A stretch of DNA of 64,000 bases from Dermacentor variabilis (GCF_050947875.1 NC_134576.1:55494255-55558254); one strand, 5' to 3'. Positions 1 through 12,092 are shown, counted from the stretch's first letter. Notes: a model not told the origin generated them from the letters alone. Translations and numbers: made by a program.

Positions 1-74
1 TCGGGGGAAAGAAGGCAAATCGTGCAGTTTCGAACTACTGAAATGGTTGCCAACCAGTAAGTATAATACGACTC

Positions 75-305
75 GCCGTGGTTGCTCAGTGGCTATGGTG
101 TTAGGCTGCTGAGCACAAGGTCGCGGGATCGAATCCCGGCCACGGCGGTCGCATTCCGACGGGGGCGAAATGCGAAAACACCCGTGTGCCTAGATTTAGG
201 TGCACGTTAGAGAACCCCAGGTTGTCGAAATTTTCGGAGTCCTCCACTACGGCGCGTGCCTCATAATCAGATAGTGGTTGCGGGACGTAAAACCCCATAA
301 TTTAA
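75..305 (+). mobile_element. tRNA-derived SINE (tick Ruka-like), nearly full length
   Basis: The 5' part is a tRNA-like head: an A-box-like stretch near 80-93 and a B box GGATCGAATCC at 126-136, the internal RNA polymerase III promoter of tRNA-derived SINEs. The body follows: a GGGGGCGAAATGCGA segment, GTGCACGTTAGAGAACCCC, a TCGAAATT block, CTCATAATCAGA and a GTAAAACCCC end leading into an AT-rich tail. The same order of blocks recurs at 4880, 12290, 16470, 23985 (minus), 27052 and 55400 (minus). Non-coding; it relies on LINE machinery to move. The short reading frame on the opposite strand is a by-product of the SINE. Confidence 0.85.
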
Positions 306-708
306 TTTAAATATAATGCGGTCGATGAGATATGCACATGACTTCACAATAAGTTGCTCGCGAGAGTCTGGCCTGCGGACGCGGGACGGCTGTGTGGCTT
401 TGGCTGCGCTCCAAGCTGAGCACTCGTGCGCGCAATGATTGACATCTGCGCGGCAGACGCCGTTACGGACGATAACGGCGCGCTCGGCTGATTAGCCAAG
501 CACGCGACGCCGGCACTGCACACATACCGACATCGCAGACGTGTGTCTGAAAGCCGGCACGGCGCAAGACACACGACATGGAAAGCAGACGTGCAGTTTG
601 TGGACTCACCATTGTAGCTGTCCCAGCTAAAGTAAAAAAAGGTCACAATTTTGCCCTAAAAGATTGCAAATGAGTGGACAGCTATACGAAGTAAGGATAA
701 TAGTTTCA
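306..708. other. no recognised gene
   Basis: GC-rich unassigned sequence with no coding signature. The minus strand has a pyrimidine-AG followed 18 bases later by GTGAGT near 610-640, which looks like a tiny exon but has no support. Confidence 0.4.
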
Positions 709-1205
709 TCGGCCGAACAAACTTTTAAACATATGCGTACTAACTAAATGAACAAGCATGGTGTCACGCGCGCACAAGCAAACATGAACACGTCTCGCTC
801 GATCACCGCGGGAACTCGCTGTCAAAACGCTGCAGTGAGGAAGCGCGGCAGCAGCAGCGAGCGAGTTGACATTCGTGCTGTGTCTCGCATCAACGCGAAC
901 GAAGCCGCGAAAGCACAGCGCGCGCGGCGGACTCTGTCCCCGTCGCAGGTGCCTTTATATATGCAGCAGACCGGTCCGGCTTGTCCCCCCCACCCCCCGG
1001 AGCCTTGCGCGCGACGGAAGAGTGCGTGCTTCCTCCCTGCTTTCCTCCCTTCCGTGCGGGAGATTGAGCCGCGATCGCCGCCTCACCCTCGCACTCACAT
1101 GCAGCGCGCGACGACTTTATCGTGCTTTGACTTTATACGGAACCTCACTTCGACGGCAGAAATGCGCCTGGAGTGTCAATATAATTGCTGTCGCAATAAT
1201 AAAAA
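709..1205 (-). repeat. interspersed repeat family A, copy 1
   Basis: Read on the minus strand, this copy matches 37318-38016 over its whole length with gaps. Shared blocks include the end with GGCGCATTTCTGCCGTCG preceded by a GCGATARCAATTATA stretch, and the opposite end with GTTAGTA(C/A)GC(A/G) and GTTTA(A/C)AAGTTT. The ends also match those of 34129-36182. It has no long coding frame, so it is probably a non-autonomous DNA transposon or MITE. The 216-residue frame across it is an accident of GC-rich sequence. Confidence 0.6.
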
Positions 1206-2519
1206 AGAGCAAGCTAGCAGGTCACGGGCCATGTTTTTTTTCAGTAAATATTTAGTCATTCATCCTTATGTTCTGTCTTTCTATTTAGGCACGTGTGTGA
1301 ATTCACATTATTGCATAGCAGCCATGCGACCTTCTTTTTCCTCCTTTATTTCTTTATTTTTTTATTTTTTTTTGAGGCCTGCGCGCGACTGTCTTTAGTA
1401 ACAAGCGTTAGTATCGCCGTCCCGCGCGTGTGCTGTTGTTGCTTGTCATTTGCGTTGTGCTGCGCTCGCTTTCTCTAAACTTGCAACGAATGCGCAGTAC
1501 CTAAGTGCTCCTTTTTTTCTCTTTTGGTGAGCGAGTTTGAACCGTAAACGTGATGTCCTGCTCCTGCATGAAATTGTAAAAAAAGAAAAGAAAAATGTCA
1601 TCCACTCTCCTGTAGCGCGAAGCTACAGGTTTCCTTCGTAGCTTCTTGTCACGCTCGGGTGGACGACAATTTTACCGAATCCGCGACCTGATATATAGCG
1701 TGCTACGCATATCCGAAAGAAGCGAAGGGATGCCGAGAGAGTCGTCGTACACACGACTGCGCGTTGCCGTCTCGGTGAGCAAACAACTCGCGGTTACGAC
1801 CGGCGGAGTCGTGTAAATTCCTTCCTTAGGCAGGACGTCTCTCTCTCTCTCGCTCACGTTGGCACCGCGAGCCTCCGATAATCTTAACTGTGCCCCGATA
1901 AGGATCGGCTGGCCCGATATCCACCCGCGGGAGCGGCTGCTGCGGGAGCAGTGCTGGCAGCGCGTGTCCTTCCTCGTTGCCGTGGCAACGAGCGCTCGTT
2001 GCCCGGCGGGTGTCCTGCTGCGGGCGCTGTCGCGTGCGACCTTTTGTTTGCGTGCTGCGCTTGCGTGTCACGTGCAGGCTCGCGGACGTATCCGTGTGTA
2101 GCGGGATGTCTCTGCATTGCGGATGGCAATTACTGCGGCCAGGGATGTAGGACGGGCTCTTCGTGTCTTTCCTCGACGAGGCTCAACGAACGCATGGGAA
2201 CGGGGCGAGGCAAGCTCGGGGCCGGGCGTGGAAACCGAAGCGGGGCGAAGCAGGAGCGGAGACAAATATAGTTTGCAAAGCATGCTTCAGTTAGCGGAGG
2301 GGGATAAAAAGGCTTTGAATTTTTTTTTCAAAGGAAAGAAAAAAAAAACGAGGGGCCGAGTTACCGCGTGATGAAGGAAAACCTGTCTCGTACATTGGTT
2401 TTAAGCAGGGTGCGAAGCCTGCTTGGCTCTGGCATTGCCACAAAAAAAAAAACTCGACAATGGCGGCGTACGAGCGAGTTATTTTTTGTGTTCTATCAAA
2501 ATTATGGCCGTGCAGAAGT
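1206..2519. other. unassigned stretch with small hairpin and CT repeat
   Basis: Contains T-rich sequence, an 8-bp-stem hairpin CCTGTAGC/GCTACAGG at 1609-1629, a short (TC)n run near 1840-1853, and a GC-rich part at 1860-2230 holding the X-box described separately. No exon or protein similarity was recognised. Confidence 0.4.
1976..1989. promoter_or_regulatory. RFX-type X-box candidate
   Basis: GTTGCC-GT-GGCAAC is a perfect inverted repeat with a 2-bp spacer and fits the RFX consensus GTNRCC(N0-3)RGYAAC. It lies in a local GC-rich segment. Such sites occur by chance in large genomes, so function is only a suggestion. Confidence 0.3.
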
Positions 2520-2998
2520 TTTCAAGAAAATAGCTCTGTGTTCTACTCCTCCCAGCGAGACTTATCACGAAATAGCCCACAGGCATCGCTTGAGGCGTCG
2601 CGCGCTCCCACCACCGACCAACCGACTCGATAAAACGCAAGTGGTCGCGTTTAGGCGACTCCAGACAAACACATACCCACACCCAAAGTGCATTAACAAA
2701 ATCACAGGGGGCAAGAATAGCGACCTACGTAGGCTCTGTTCGCAAACAGGGACACTCACACACATAATGTGGGAATGCACCTCGCTCCCGTTCTCTCATG
2801 GCCCCCCGTCAGCGGCGAGACTGACTGGACCGCCTGGCTCAGGTCCGGAGACGTCGACCGATAGCTTGAACTCGTGGACTGGGCGGAGAAGGCCAAGCAG
2901 CCTCAGGGCCTTTCTTGAGCCCAATCCCTCAGCCGCCTCCCCTTTCCCCTTCCCACTTTCAATAAAGTTTACCACCACCACCACCACCACCACCATCA
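2520..2998 (+). mobile_element. non-LTR retrotransposon 3' end (LINE ORF2 C-terminus)
   Basis: The + frame reads ETYHEIAHRHRLRRR, RRLQTNTYPHP and then CSQTGTLTHIMWEC, a C-terminal CCHC-type motif common in LINE proteins with a cysteine-rich end. After the frame, AATAAAGTTTACC runs into a (CCA)n tail, the usual LINE 3' terminus. It is 5'-truncated, with no reverse transcriptase domain left. Confidence 0.7.
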
Positions 2999-4879
2999 CT
3001 ACCTCGGTTTCTTTTCATCATCGTAATTACATATTTCTAACGTTGTACATTTAACACATTTCTAGAATCTTCCCGATTCTGGGGCAATCTTGACGCGTCA
3101 GTAGAAGCGCTTTAGCAAGTTAAAACTTTGCGCCTCTGTGTGTGTTTTATTATAACTTACGGATTTCCGTCAATTTTTGTAAGAACATGCGAGGTCGCAA
3201 ATCAAAACAGTTCGCTTCCTGGAGTGGCTAAGATTTTGCTTTCTCTCTCAGATACAAACGTTTTCATTCGGATCGGTCCAGCGGGTTTCCCGTAAGACCA
3301 TTTCCGCGCCTTGCATGTATTTGAATCGGAGTTAATTGGTCTCGAGTTATGTACACAGCTTTGCAGGCACGCAGCGGCACGGAACGGGTGCAGCTCACAA
3401 ATGGCCACCGAAGACCGGCCGAGCCGACTGATCCACAGGGTCCTTTCTGCGCGCCAATGATAAGCGCTGCGACCTGAAGATAACGAAGCGATAAGGGGGG
3501 CCCACGGCGCGTGGGCCTGCCGTGCACGGTGCACTGTATACAGTTTTAACAGGCTGATGAACCCGCTTCTCCTTTCGTTTCCCTTTTTTATTATCAGTGC
3601 ATTCCACACCGCTTCTACGCTGTGACGGCCGCAGAGCGAAAGTGCTTTCGCCACCCTCTTAAATTGTTTCTTTTTTTTTTTTTACGGCTCATTTGTTATC
3701 AAAAGCAATTAAGAGCCAGGAAATCCAGTGCCCCTTAAAGGCACGGATGTAGTCGGGCGTTCGGGCGCACAGAAGAGGTTGCGCCGCGTTTGCGACTTCG
3801 CCAAACGAAAAAAAAAAAAAAATGGAATAGAAGCGCTTGCTCGCCGCGCACCTGTGCGGCTAGAAGAGCCCGTCACCAGATTCGCTCTGAAGGGGTGGTG
3901 TGTAACAGTACACCACCGTAACACTTTGTGTTTAAAACCATGCAAACGTGGTGAGACTGCAGCCAAAGCGTACAATCGAAACGTTAAATTCGTGGGAATT
4001 TGCCTTAAAAAAGCGAGTGACCAACTGGAGATTGTCGGTCAGACGTTATAGCTGCCCCGTGCGTTCTGGTTGGGCCACCTGCCTGCAGTGTTCGCAGCTC
4101 TGTTGCAGCCGAATCAATGTCGGTTTCTCTCCCTCGAAACTCCCAACATTTGAAAGAAACGAACATTCGACGATTTCGCACGGCGCATTATCGAACCGAA
4201 TACGAATCAAATCGCAGAGACAATTCGATTCGCATTCGAAATTGCGAATATTCGCACACCCCCGAGGAAAGTTTTTTTTTTTTTTCCGAGTGTATCGAAC
4301 TTGTGGGAGCCGGCCTATAGAACGAGATTCGAGTAATGTGGAAGGAAATCGAGTGTCGTCTTTTGTGCGTCTCTACTGTGTCCGCTTCACTGCGCTGCTT
4401 CACCATGCAAGGTATGATGAGATTCGAGTAAACGCGGTGCGCACGCACCTCGGCGGTCATCATTAAAGCGAGCCGGTTTGAGCCTATATACAGCCGCTCC
4501 CGACGGTATCATGTGTAAGCGGGACCACGTGTTCCAGTCCGTTTACACGAGTGCTCCGACCCGCCAAACCCCGCAATCACCTCGAGGCGCCCGCGCGACA
4601 GTTTCGCGAGGCATCGTATACACTCGTCGTGGCTGGCCGCAGGCAATGCTTCGCCGCTTCGTTAAGCGTGCTCCGTGGGCCCGGCTAATGCCCCGGCAGC
4701 GCCTCAAATTAGGCCGCTAAGCGGGGCACCGCGGTAAATGGATCAGCGATTTTCGCCGCCGAGAGGAACTGCAGTCCCGCATATATCGCGCGCGTGCAGC
4801 ATGCGATGGGCGAGATGGAAAGTGAGTGGTGTATACGTCGCGTATATACACCTTGCAACGAGGCTGTATAGTTGGTTAT
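2999..4879. other. no recognised gene; ATTCG-rich patch
   Basis: Unassigned intronic or intergenic DNA. Poly-A/T runs lie near 3670, 3812 and 4275. A cluster of GAATTCG-like and ATTCG words lies at about 4140-4260. Reading frames here show no family signature. Confidence 0.4.
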
Positions 4880-5140
4880 ACGCACCTGCCGAGGTAGCGC
4901 AGGTGCTCTACAGGCGTCGCGCTGCGATGAGCTCGAGGTTGCGGGTTCGAATCCCGGCCCCATTGCAATATGGGGGCGGAATTCTAAAAAAAAAAAAAAA
5001 GAACGCTCGTGCGTGACTGCGCATTGGGTGCAGGTGAAGGAACCCCGGAGTCGGTGAAAATTATTCCGCAGGCCCCCCACTATGCGGCGTGTATCATAAT
5101 CAGATCGTGGTTGTGGCGCGTAAAACTCTAGAACTTATCA
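4880..5140 (+). mobile_element. tRNA-derived SINE (Ruka-like)
   Basis: tRNA-like head with B box GGTTCGAATCC at about 4946, then GGGGGCGGAATTC, an internal A-rich interruption near 4986-5000, GGTGAAGGAACCCC, CATAATCAGATCGTGG and CGTAAAACTC. Same body as the copy at 75-305, with an A-tract inserted after the tRNA-related part. Confidence 0.8.
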
Positions 5141-8100
5141 ATTATTAGTTAAACGATGGTCGGCGCGAGCTGGCAGTATTGCGGAAGGACTGCGGTGCAC
5201 TTCGATGGTGGCAAAAGCCAAAAAAAGAAAAAAAAAATCAAAAAGGAAGAAAGAAAGCCCATGTGCGCAGTTTTGGCGCTCGTGAAAAACCCCCAGACGG
5301 TCAGAGTTGATCTGGAGCTATTCATTACGGTGTCCCTCATAACTGCGTTCTGGGACCTTGACCGCAATTATTTATTTTTTTAAAGCAAGTTTTACGGACC
5401 GGTGGTCAGGCCCTTTAAGGCTGCGGTAGGCGCGAAGAAAGCAGATTTTAGAAGACGGCACGGTCTTTCCGTGGCAGTGGAGCAAACCTACACTTTGGAG
5501 TCGGTCCACGAATTGATCCTGCAGGATCGATTCAAGACGCAAGCATTTACGATAGTCGTACAGCCGCGGTTGGTGTTGCCGCTGATGTTATCGTTCAACC
5601 CCGCGTGTAGCCGCTGCGGATTAATAAAGAATCGGCTGTTGTTGTCATCTCAAATCACGGCTCCTACCCACGAGGGGGGACGGTCGCCGGAGATAACGTA
5701 AAAAAAAAAAAAAAACCTTATATGAAAAGGGGATATTGCGTAACATAAGGACGACACAATTTTACACGAAAAATTTACATACTAGTACAGTCGGTCACCT
5801 AGCAGCGTAACTTCGCGGACATCTGTACGCAATAAGTTTATCGAAAGATCGTGTTGCCGCAGTCGACGCTGTTCTTTGTCTTCCTTCTTCTTTGCGCGCC
5901 ATCAGCTGTTCAACGGGACACTGTTGAATTGCACGGTAGCGGCTGCTTGGTTGTTGGTAGATGCAGGCCTCACCTCGCAGTCTACAGCGGCGGACACGGC
6001 CCCACTGCCGAAGGCCATGTGTGCCAACTCTCTTGTTCTCCACTCCTCCCCGATGGCGTTCATTACGAACACCGAGGAGAGTTAAATGGTGGAAGGGAGG
6101 GTGGGGGGGGAGGCACATTACGGGGCGGTGACTTGGCGTGTCCTCCGCCGTTGCGCGTCCGGGCCGGACGTGCTCGAAGCTTTCGGCAGCGGCGGCGGCA
6201 GTCCGCACACAATGCTCGCGCGCACGTCATGCCTCGCCGCGCCATTTAAAGGGGGCGCAACCGTCGCTTCCGCGGCACTCTCCTCCACACCACGGGCGCG
6301 CGCGTGGGCAATCGCCCGCGTATCGCCGAATTTACGGCGTAGCTGCCGTACGGACTCGCCTAGTAGCGGCACCTGGTACTTTTCCTGTTATCTTGCTCAA
6401 AAAGGGCGGAGGTACCGAGACTGCTGCGTAGATAAAGAAACCGGGACGCGTATTAAAGGAAAGAAAGAAAGAAAGAAAGAAAGGAGTACAGTTCGTAAGA
6501 CCGGGTGCAAGTCAGTCGTCGTGTTGGACACATATAATTAGCGAAGGCGGCAGCCCCTTGCCACAGAGCTCTTACGAAAACCTTTGCTTCTCTTACGAAG
6601 TGCTTCTCTATCCCTCTGTCTCTCTTGGTTGCGTCACTGAAAGAAGATGTAGTCGCAAAAAGAGGTATGTGTCGACGCGAAATCCCATCTACACCTACCG
6701 ATGTCTTCAGCGAAGGGTTATTTTTTGAGTGCCATTAAACGGATCCAAATACGTTAAGTTTAGCGTTATCGAAAGATCGCGCACTTGTTCTGGAAAACAC
6801 AAGTACACGAGTCATTTGAATGTGAATAAAACGGCCAGTGCACCACTGCCTCTGTGTGGTCGCGTGTCTCCGTTTCTGTCAGTGACACCGGTTTTACCCG
6901 TGCGCGGACGTTGCAAGCCAGAAAAAAAAAAAAAACGACCAAGTACGGGCGCGCGAGGCCGCGTTATCATTCCTTCGGCAGCTCGCCTCGGTGACGATTT
7001 CCATAGAGTCTTGTTTATGTGGTAGTTGTTCGGGAGTAACGTCGCGTTCCAGTGCGGTCAACTGTTCAGTTCGCCGGTCACAATTCGCAGTCATTCCAGC
7101 GAAACTAAATAAATCAATCAACCGTCCAAACATGTGTGCGAATAAACGTCGTCGATACGTAGTCGGTACTGACGTCACGTTTTGTGCGCAAAATTCAAGA
7201 AACGGAAGCTCATCATATTATTTTTCTTTGAGATCAAGTTAACGCCAACGAAACAAGTGCACCTTCCCAGAAGTCTGTGCCCCCATGGTGTTCTCTCCGT
7301 AGTGACCTTAAGTTTTCTGTGCATTTTCGTGGACTAATGTGGGTCACACCAGTAAGCGTAGAACGAGTAAAACGCACCGGTGTGCGGATACATGACTACA
7401 ACAGTGCGCGGCACGCTCAGAGTTGGTTACTCTCTTCGCAAGAAGAGCGCGCATTTCCGCATTGAAGTTTCAGCTTAACATTCTGACACATGGGCATCGT
7501 GTAAAAAGTTCGCTCACTTCTTGACGTTCTCGTTCGGAGTTTTCCTTCGTGGCCGTCACGTCAACGCGGCTATCACGCGAGTGCATACGGTATACGTGCG
7601 CTCACGCAACTGACCGGCGTCTACGCGCCGGCCCGAGCGTGGCGTTTCTCGTTGCTGCTGCGGCGAATACGTCACGGCTGCGAGACTTTCTGATGCCTCC
7701 GCAACCCTCGACGCAACGCCCGCCCCCCCCCCCCCCCCCTGCCCTTCTATTTCTACGTCCTATCTCCAACCGCCCTCCCTGTGCCACCTTGTCTTTTCCC
7801 ACAGCGCTGTCTTCTCAGCGTCGAAACAAGTTCTGTGCTGCCATCCAGTTAGCTGCTTCGCTTGGTCATATTCGTTCCGCCTTTGTTTATTCTGCGCCCA
7901 TCTTCATTGCTCCATAGTCGTTTTTTACCCGCTCTCTCTCTCTCTTCTTTTTTCTTCTTTTCGTTTGCAACGGCCAGAGAGTGAACTGAAGTCTCCGATA
8001 TCTGTTCTTCCGATGAAGGCGTATACCATAAAGCATAATGTCTGATGTGTGTTGTATGGGCGCTGTCAAGCCTGCGCATGAATTCAAGCAGCGCCTTGTC

Positions 8101-8541
8101 GTATCTGTTCTGTTGTCGTGTGTCCGGCGATCATGCCGTGACTGTATCGGCGGCCGCTTTGTAGAAGGAAACACGAACGTTCCGCTTGTAGGCCCAGACA
8201 AGTCCGCAATAAGTGGCAGACACTCCGTATTAAGCGGCAAACTGTGTCCCCTCACCATCTCTGGAAGGGCACGGTCTGTCGTTTGGACTTGTTGCATCCA
8301 GCGGGAAGCCCGGCAAGTTCAAAGTACACACGACAGCCTGTGTAAGGGGCCTGCGCTTGGCATGGAGGAAGCTCAACTTACTCCCCTCCATGGTAAAGTG
8401 GCCTGAAAGGGAGCGAACGCGTGATGGTGTGAGAGAGCGCGTGTTTTCGAGGCCTTTTTCTTTGTTTACGTTCACAAGTCCAAAACGACTTCCGCTTTCG
8501 CCGTCTGGAACAGCCCGCCAAATTTAGCGGGTGACGAAGGC
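5141..8541. other. no recognised gene
   Basis: Several homopurine and homopolymer runs are visible: A-runs near 5221, 5700 and 6921; a (GAAA)n run at about 6461-6483; a C-run at about 7722-7738. Frames of 60-150 residues exist on both strands but none shows a domain, a repeat of known elements or a splice-compatible exon. Confidence 0.4.
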
Positions 8542-8982
8542 ACCTTCATGGGGTGTACGGTAGCGGGATTAAAAGACGGGACAAAAGAAAACACACAGGG
8601 ACACACACAACGCTAACTACTTCCAACAATGTTTATTATCGAAAACCAGGTCGTACTTATACACTCGGTCAACATGAGTCACAGCCACGTGAACAGATAA
8701 ACAATCAGAGCGAAACATTTTTGTAAGTGATATATGTTAAGCCATGCGCAAAAATTTCAGTTCTTTTTCAGAGAGGGCCAAAGACGGTTTGCTGATACAT
8801 GAATCCCCTAGGGCATCAATCTGCTCGGCTTCTATTATAGGTCTAATGAGTTCGCCCTAGTAGTGTATAAGTACGACCTGGTCTTCGATAATAAACATTG
8901 TTGGAAGTTAGCGCTGTGTGCGTCCCTGTGTGTCTTCTTTTGCCTCGTCTTTTAATCGCGCCACCGTACAACCCTTGAAGCT
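8542..8982 (-). mobile_element. Penelope-like element fragment with inverted terminal copies
   Basis: The minus strand at 8748-8850 reads [16 protein letters not shown] followed by [14 protein letters not shown] and a stop. This resembles the C-terminus of the GIY-YIG endonuclease region of Penelope-like elements (E-rich helix, then SLxLxEKExxFL). Sequences of about 110-120 bp on either side (8542-8665 and 8862-8982) are inverted copies of each other; both contain CAATGTTTATTATCGAA and GTCGTACTTATACACT. The copy is heavily 5'-truncated: the reverse transcriptase is absent. An inverted arrangement of terminal repeats is known for Penelope elements. Confidence 0.7.
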
Positions 8983-9136
8983 GCATTACCAACAAGCCCA
9001 CATTGCAACGCTCGTGACGAAGGCAGATGCAAATTGCCATAGCCTTTGAAATATACCCCCCTTTTTTTATTTTATCGTGAACGAACTCTTTTTTTTTTTT
9101 AATTGCGTGCGGCATGTAATACAGTTCTACTTCCCG

Positions 9137-10045
9137 AGCTAGACCAGTCTCAGAGGCGGACATTATTCTCACGAGAAATAACAATATTTGACTCATTAAC
9201 AAGGTTTCAGTTAACATTTAAACTAATTACTTTGCAGCCCGTGGCATCACCCATGGGTGCCAAAAAATCACCCCTGGCATGTATTACGGATCTGCTTATT
9301 GAGTTGGGTTACTCTTAGAGGCGAGCATTATGTGTATTAGAAATCCAGCCAAATATTTGACAAAACTTGGCTAATTAACTTTTAAACGAAATGCTTTTAG
9401 CACATATTGCAGTTTACGAATTTTAGCCGGTCATATCCAGTCATATCCACTAAGTCATATCCACTAAGAACGAATTCTGACGGTGACACCGATTTCGAGA
9501 TATGCGTTGCCAAAGTTTGCGGCGAAATGCGTTGGTGTTCCAGTAACCTTTGAGCTTCAATAAAAAAAATGTTTTTTGAAAAAAAAAAAGTAAGTAGTAG
9601 AACAACAGTGTATTTTTACCGCAAGTCTGACAGACGTACTAATGTCAAAACTGGTGCTTGTATCAAAATTCGATCGTTCCAAGTGGATGTGCCTTCTGAA
9701 ATTACTGGCTTCAAATCGTAAACCGCAATAGTATGTGCGCCAAAGTAATTAACGCAGAAAGTTGGGCTAGTTGGTGTTGGTGCGTTTGATGTGACGTAGT
9801 TCCTAGCGCTAACAAGACTAACGCGAAAAAGGTGGGACACGACAAAGCGCTCTGACCTAGCGCTCTGTCCTGTCTCACCTTTTTTTTCCCCGTTAGTCTT
9901 GTTAGCGCTAGTAACTACGTCGCAGCAAATGCGCCAAAGAATTTCGTCAAAAGTTGTTTGGGAAATTTTGTTAATTAGTCAATTACGCGTCTTGATTTCC
10001 AGTGTAACAGTGTCAGCCTCCTCGAGTAATCCAGCTCAATGAGTA
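9137..10045. repeat. large foldback (palindromic) element, family F copy 1
   Basis: Two arms of roughly 300 bp face each other around a centre near 9595. The left outer block (GAGTTGGGTTACTC near 9301) mirrors the right outer block (GAGTAATCCAGCTCAAT near 10023). Inner mirrored blocks include GCACATATTGCAGTTTACGA and its partner near 9710. A truncated extra piece of the left arm lies at 9137-9240. The right arm is interrupted by the separate inverted repeat at 9793-9921. The family recurs at 56132-56663. No coding capacity. Confidence 0.65.
9793..9921. repeat. nested inverted repeat inside the foldback element
   Basis: GACGTAGTTCCTAGCGCTAA at 9793 is mirrored by TTAGCGCTAGTAACTACGTC ending at 9921. 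The match continues inward through CAAGACTAACG and the poly-A/T plus GGTGGGA / TCTCACC blocks. The loop contains CAAAGCGCTCTGAC. It appears to have inserted into the right arm of the larger palindrome. The loop resembles that of the inverted repeat at 60378-60472. Confidence 0.65.
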
Positions 10046-12092
10046 GATAGGCGCTGTATGCCACAGGTAATATTGAAAAGTTTTGTTAACGTTAAAAAGA
10101 AGAAGAAAAAAAGAAAAGGCGGTATAGGACCTTTCAGCTGGTACCACGCAGTTCTACCGCGGAGTTAAAAGCGTTGTTTCACAAGCGCACCGTCTCGCAG
10201 GAGAGCTATAGCTTTGTAAAAGGGAAAAGTGCCCATTGTATAACTAAGCACAACTTCTTACGTTTTAGTTAGGTTACGTATTTTTTACATGCCAATACTG
10301 TTATTTTGGACTTTCGCGTCCAATCCGCCACGCTGTGGCGTCAGCTTGACGTTGGGAATTCTACATCCCCCCCCCCCCCCTCGTAATCGCGCCGTTCTTG
10401 TGCGTAGAGAGTTGGGGAAAGCCGTAAGCTTAGTTTTAGTTTTTCGCTTACCTTCCAACTTAATGTAACTGTAGTTACTGTTCATCGGTAAGCTGACTAG
10501 CAGACGATGTTAAAAATGCGTGACGTCAGCTTCGTATGCTGGTAGGTCTTCAGACCTCGAGTGGATATCCAACGCAACAAGGGCCCAGTTCGAACGTAGA
10601 AAAAAAAAATATATGCAGATACTACACAGTGTGAGAATATGTTACGAAGAATTTCAGTACACAATCTGCATAAGTGGCGCAGAACGCATCACGATCTGTA
10701 TCTGTGTTCACGTGATAGCGATTAACTCTCCGTGCGCGCGATGGCACGCCATGTTTTTGGCCTTGTATATATAGGCATAGTTGTAAAGGTGGTATAATTC
10801 TGTACACGTTTATTGTGGTGCGACCGTTGCTGTAACTATAGATTTTGCGACATTTGGTTGCGAAGATATGGCGTTCCGTAGATGATCCAGTGCTGTATAT
10901 GGCATTGAGTACACGTGTCTGTCTAAAGCACGGTACGTATCTTCCAAATTTCAGACGTCTGCTATCTCGCGCGACGTGTTGCATCCTGAGATAACCGAAC
11001 CGAATTTAACATCTATGTGCCATATTTAGCCAATTTATTTTACTCCGCCAAAACGAGCGTTAGTGTGTTTTGCGTTACCTAATGGGCCCCGTGCGCTGCA
11101 TGCCTGTTGTACGACGCCTTGTACAACGCCACCCGATCCACCGCACTGCCGCACGGCACTGACATTGAAGGCAGCATGTTGGGCCGATCCCGACCGTGCG
11201 CAAAAAGTCACGCAAGAGTAGTATACATTACCTACCGCAAAGCCGCTCGAAGAGGAAAAGAGCGGTTCGCACTACGTATATAAAAAAAAAGTTGTACATC
11301 AGGGTGTATACGATCGTCTGCAGCATAAGCGCACCCGCAGCAGACGCCGCTCGCGTTCAGCGATTCTTTTGCGGCATCACTTTTCCTGCGGAATGTTTCT
11401 CTCTCTCTCGCCGGCGCCGTCTGTGTCCGCGGAGCGTGATGTTCGAGAATGCCGCGCACAACGCAATGTCCGAGCCGCACTGCCCTTGGACTGCAGGGGG
11501 CCGTGTGCGACGCGTGAGAACGCTGACCCGTACGCGGACCCGGCCGTGACACGGGCGCGCTTGAAATCGCTGCAGAAGCAGCAGAAGCAGCAACGGCGAA
11601 ATCGTCTGCTCTCGACGCACGCCGACTCGATCACGACAACGCGTGCTGTACGTCCTCCTTTCCTCCAGCGCTCCCTGCCTACGACGATGCTACGATTATT
11701 ACTATTTTTTTATAATATAGCTTATCCTTTTGTTCGTTAAGCTTGGACGTGTAGCGCGACCCAACCATGCTTCAGTCTCTCGCGTCTCTGTCCCTTCTAA
11801 TTTACGTTTTTTCTTTTTTCTTTAACATGGCGCTGTCAGCTAGCATATAGATCGATCCTGTCTGGGGTTGCGCGTGTAATACAGTTTAGTATACCGTACG
11901 CAAAGCCCTCTCGCGCATTATAATATGGCGTGTCCGAACTGCGCATGCGCGCAGCGCGATAGGGAGGTTTGGAAACAGCGCGCCCGAATTGCATAGCATG
12001 TTCCCATGAAATAGCGTCAGTGCTCATGCGCATGGCCCGAGCTACGCTCAGCTTCTTTTGCACTCATTCTTTTTTGCGTTGCTTAATATAAG
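10046..12092. other. no recognised gene; CpG-rich part near 11.3-11.65 kb
   Basis: Includes a C-run at 10366-10379 and a GC- and CpG-rich stretch at about 11330-11650. Overlapping frames of 85-123 residues lie there, but none has homologous features I recognise. A + frame has an RLKSLQKQQKQQRR stretch from a GCAGAA repeat, not a convincing exon. Confidence 0.4.

Noticed and set aside
610..640. Tiny exon-like unit on the minus strand (pyrimidine-AG, 18 bases, GTGAGT)
   Set aside because: Too short to judge, with no neighbouring exons or conservation evidence.
748..1398. 216-residue + frame
   Set aside because: Lies across a copy of repeat family A; other copies do not keep the frame.
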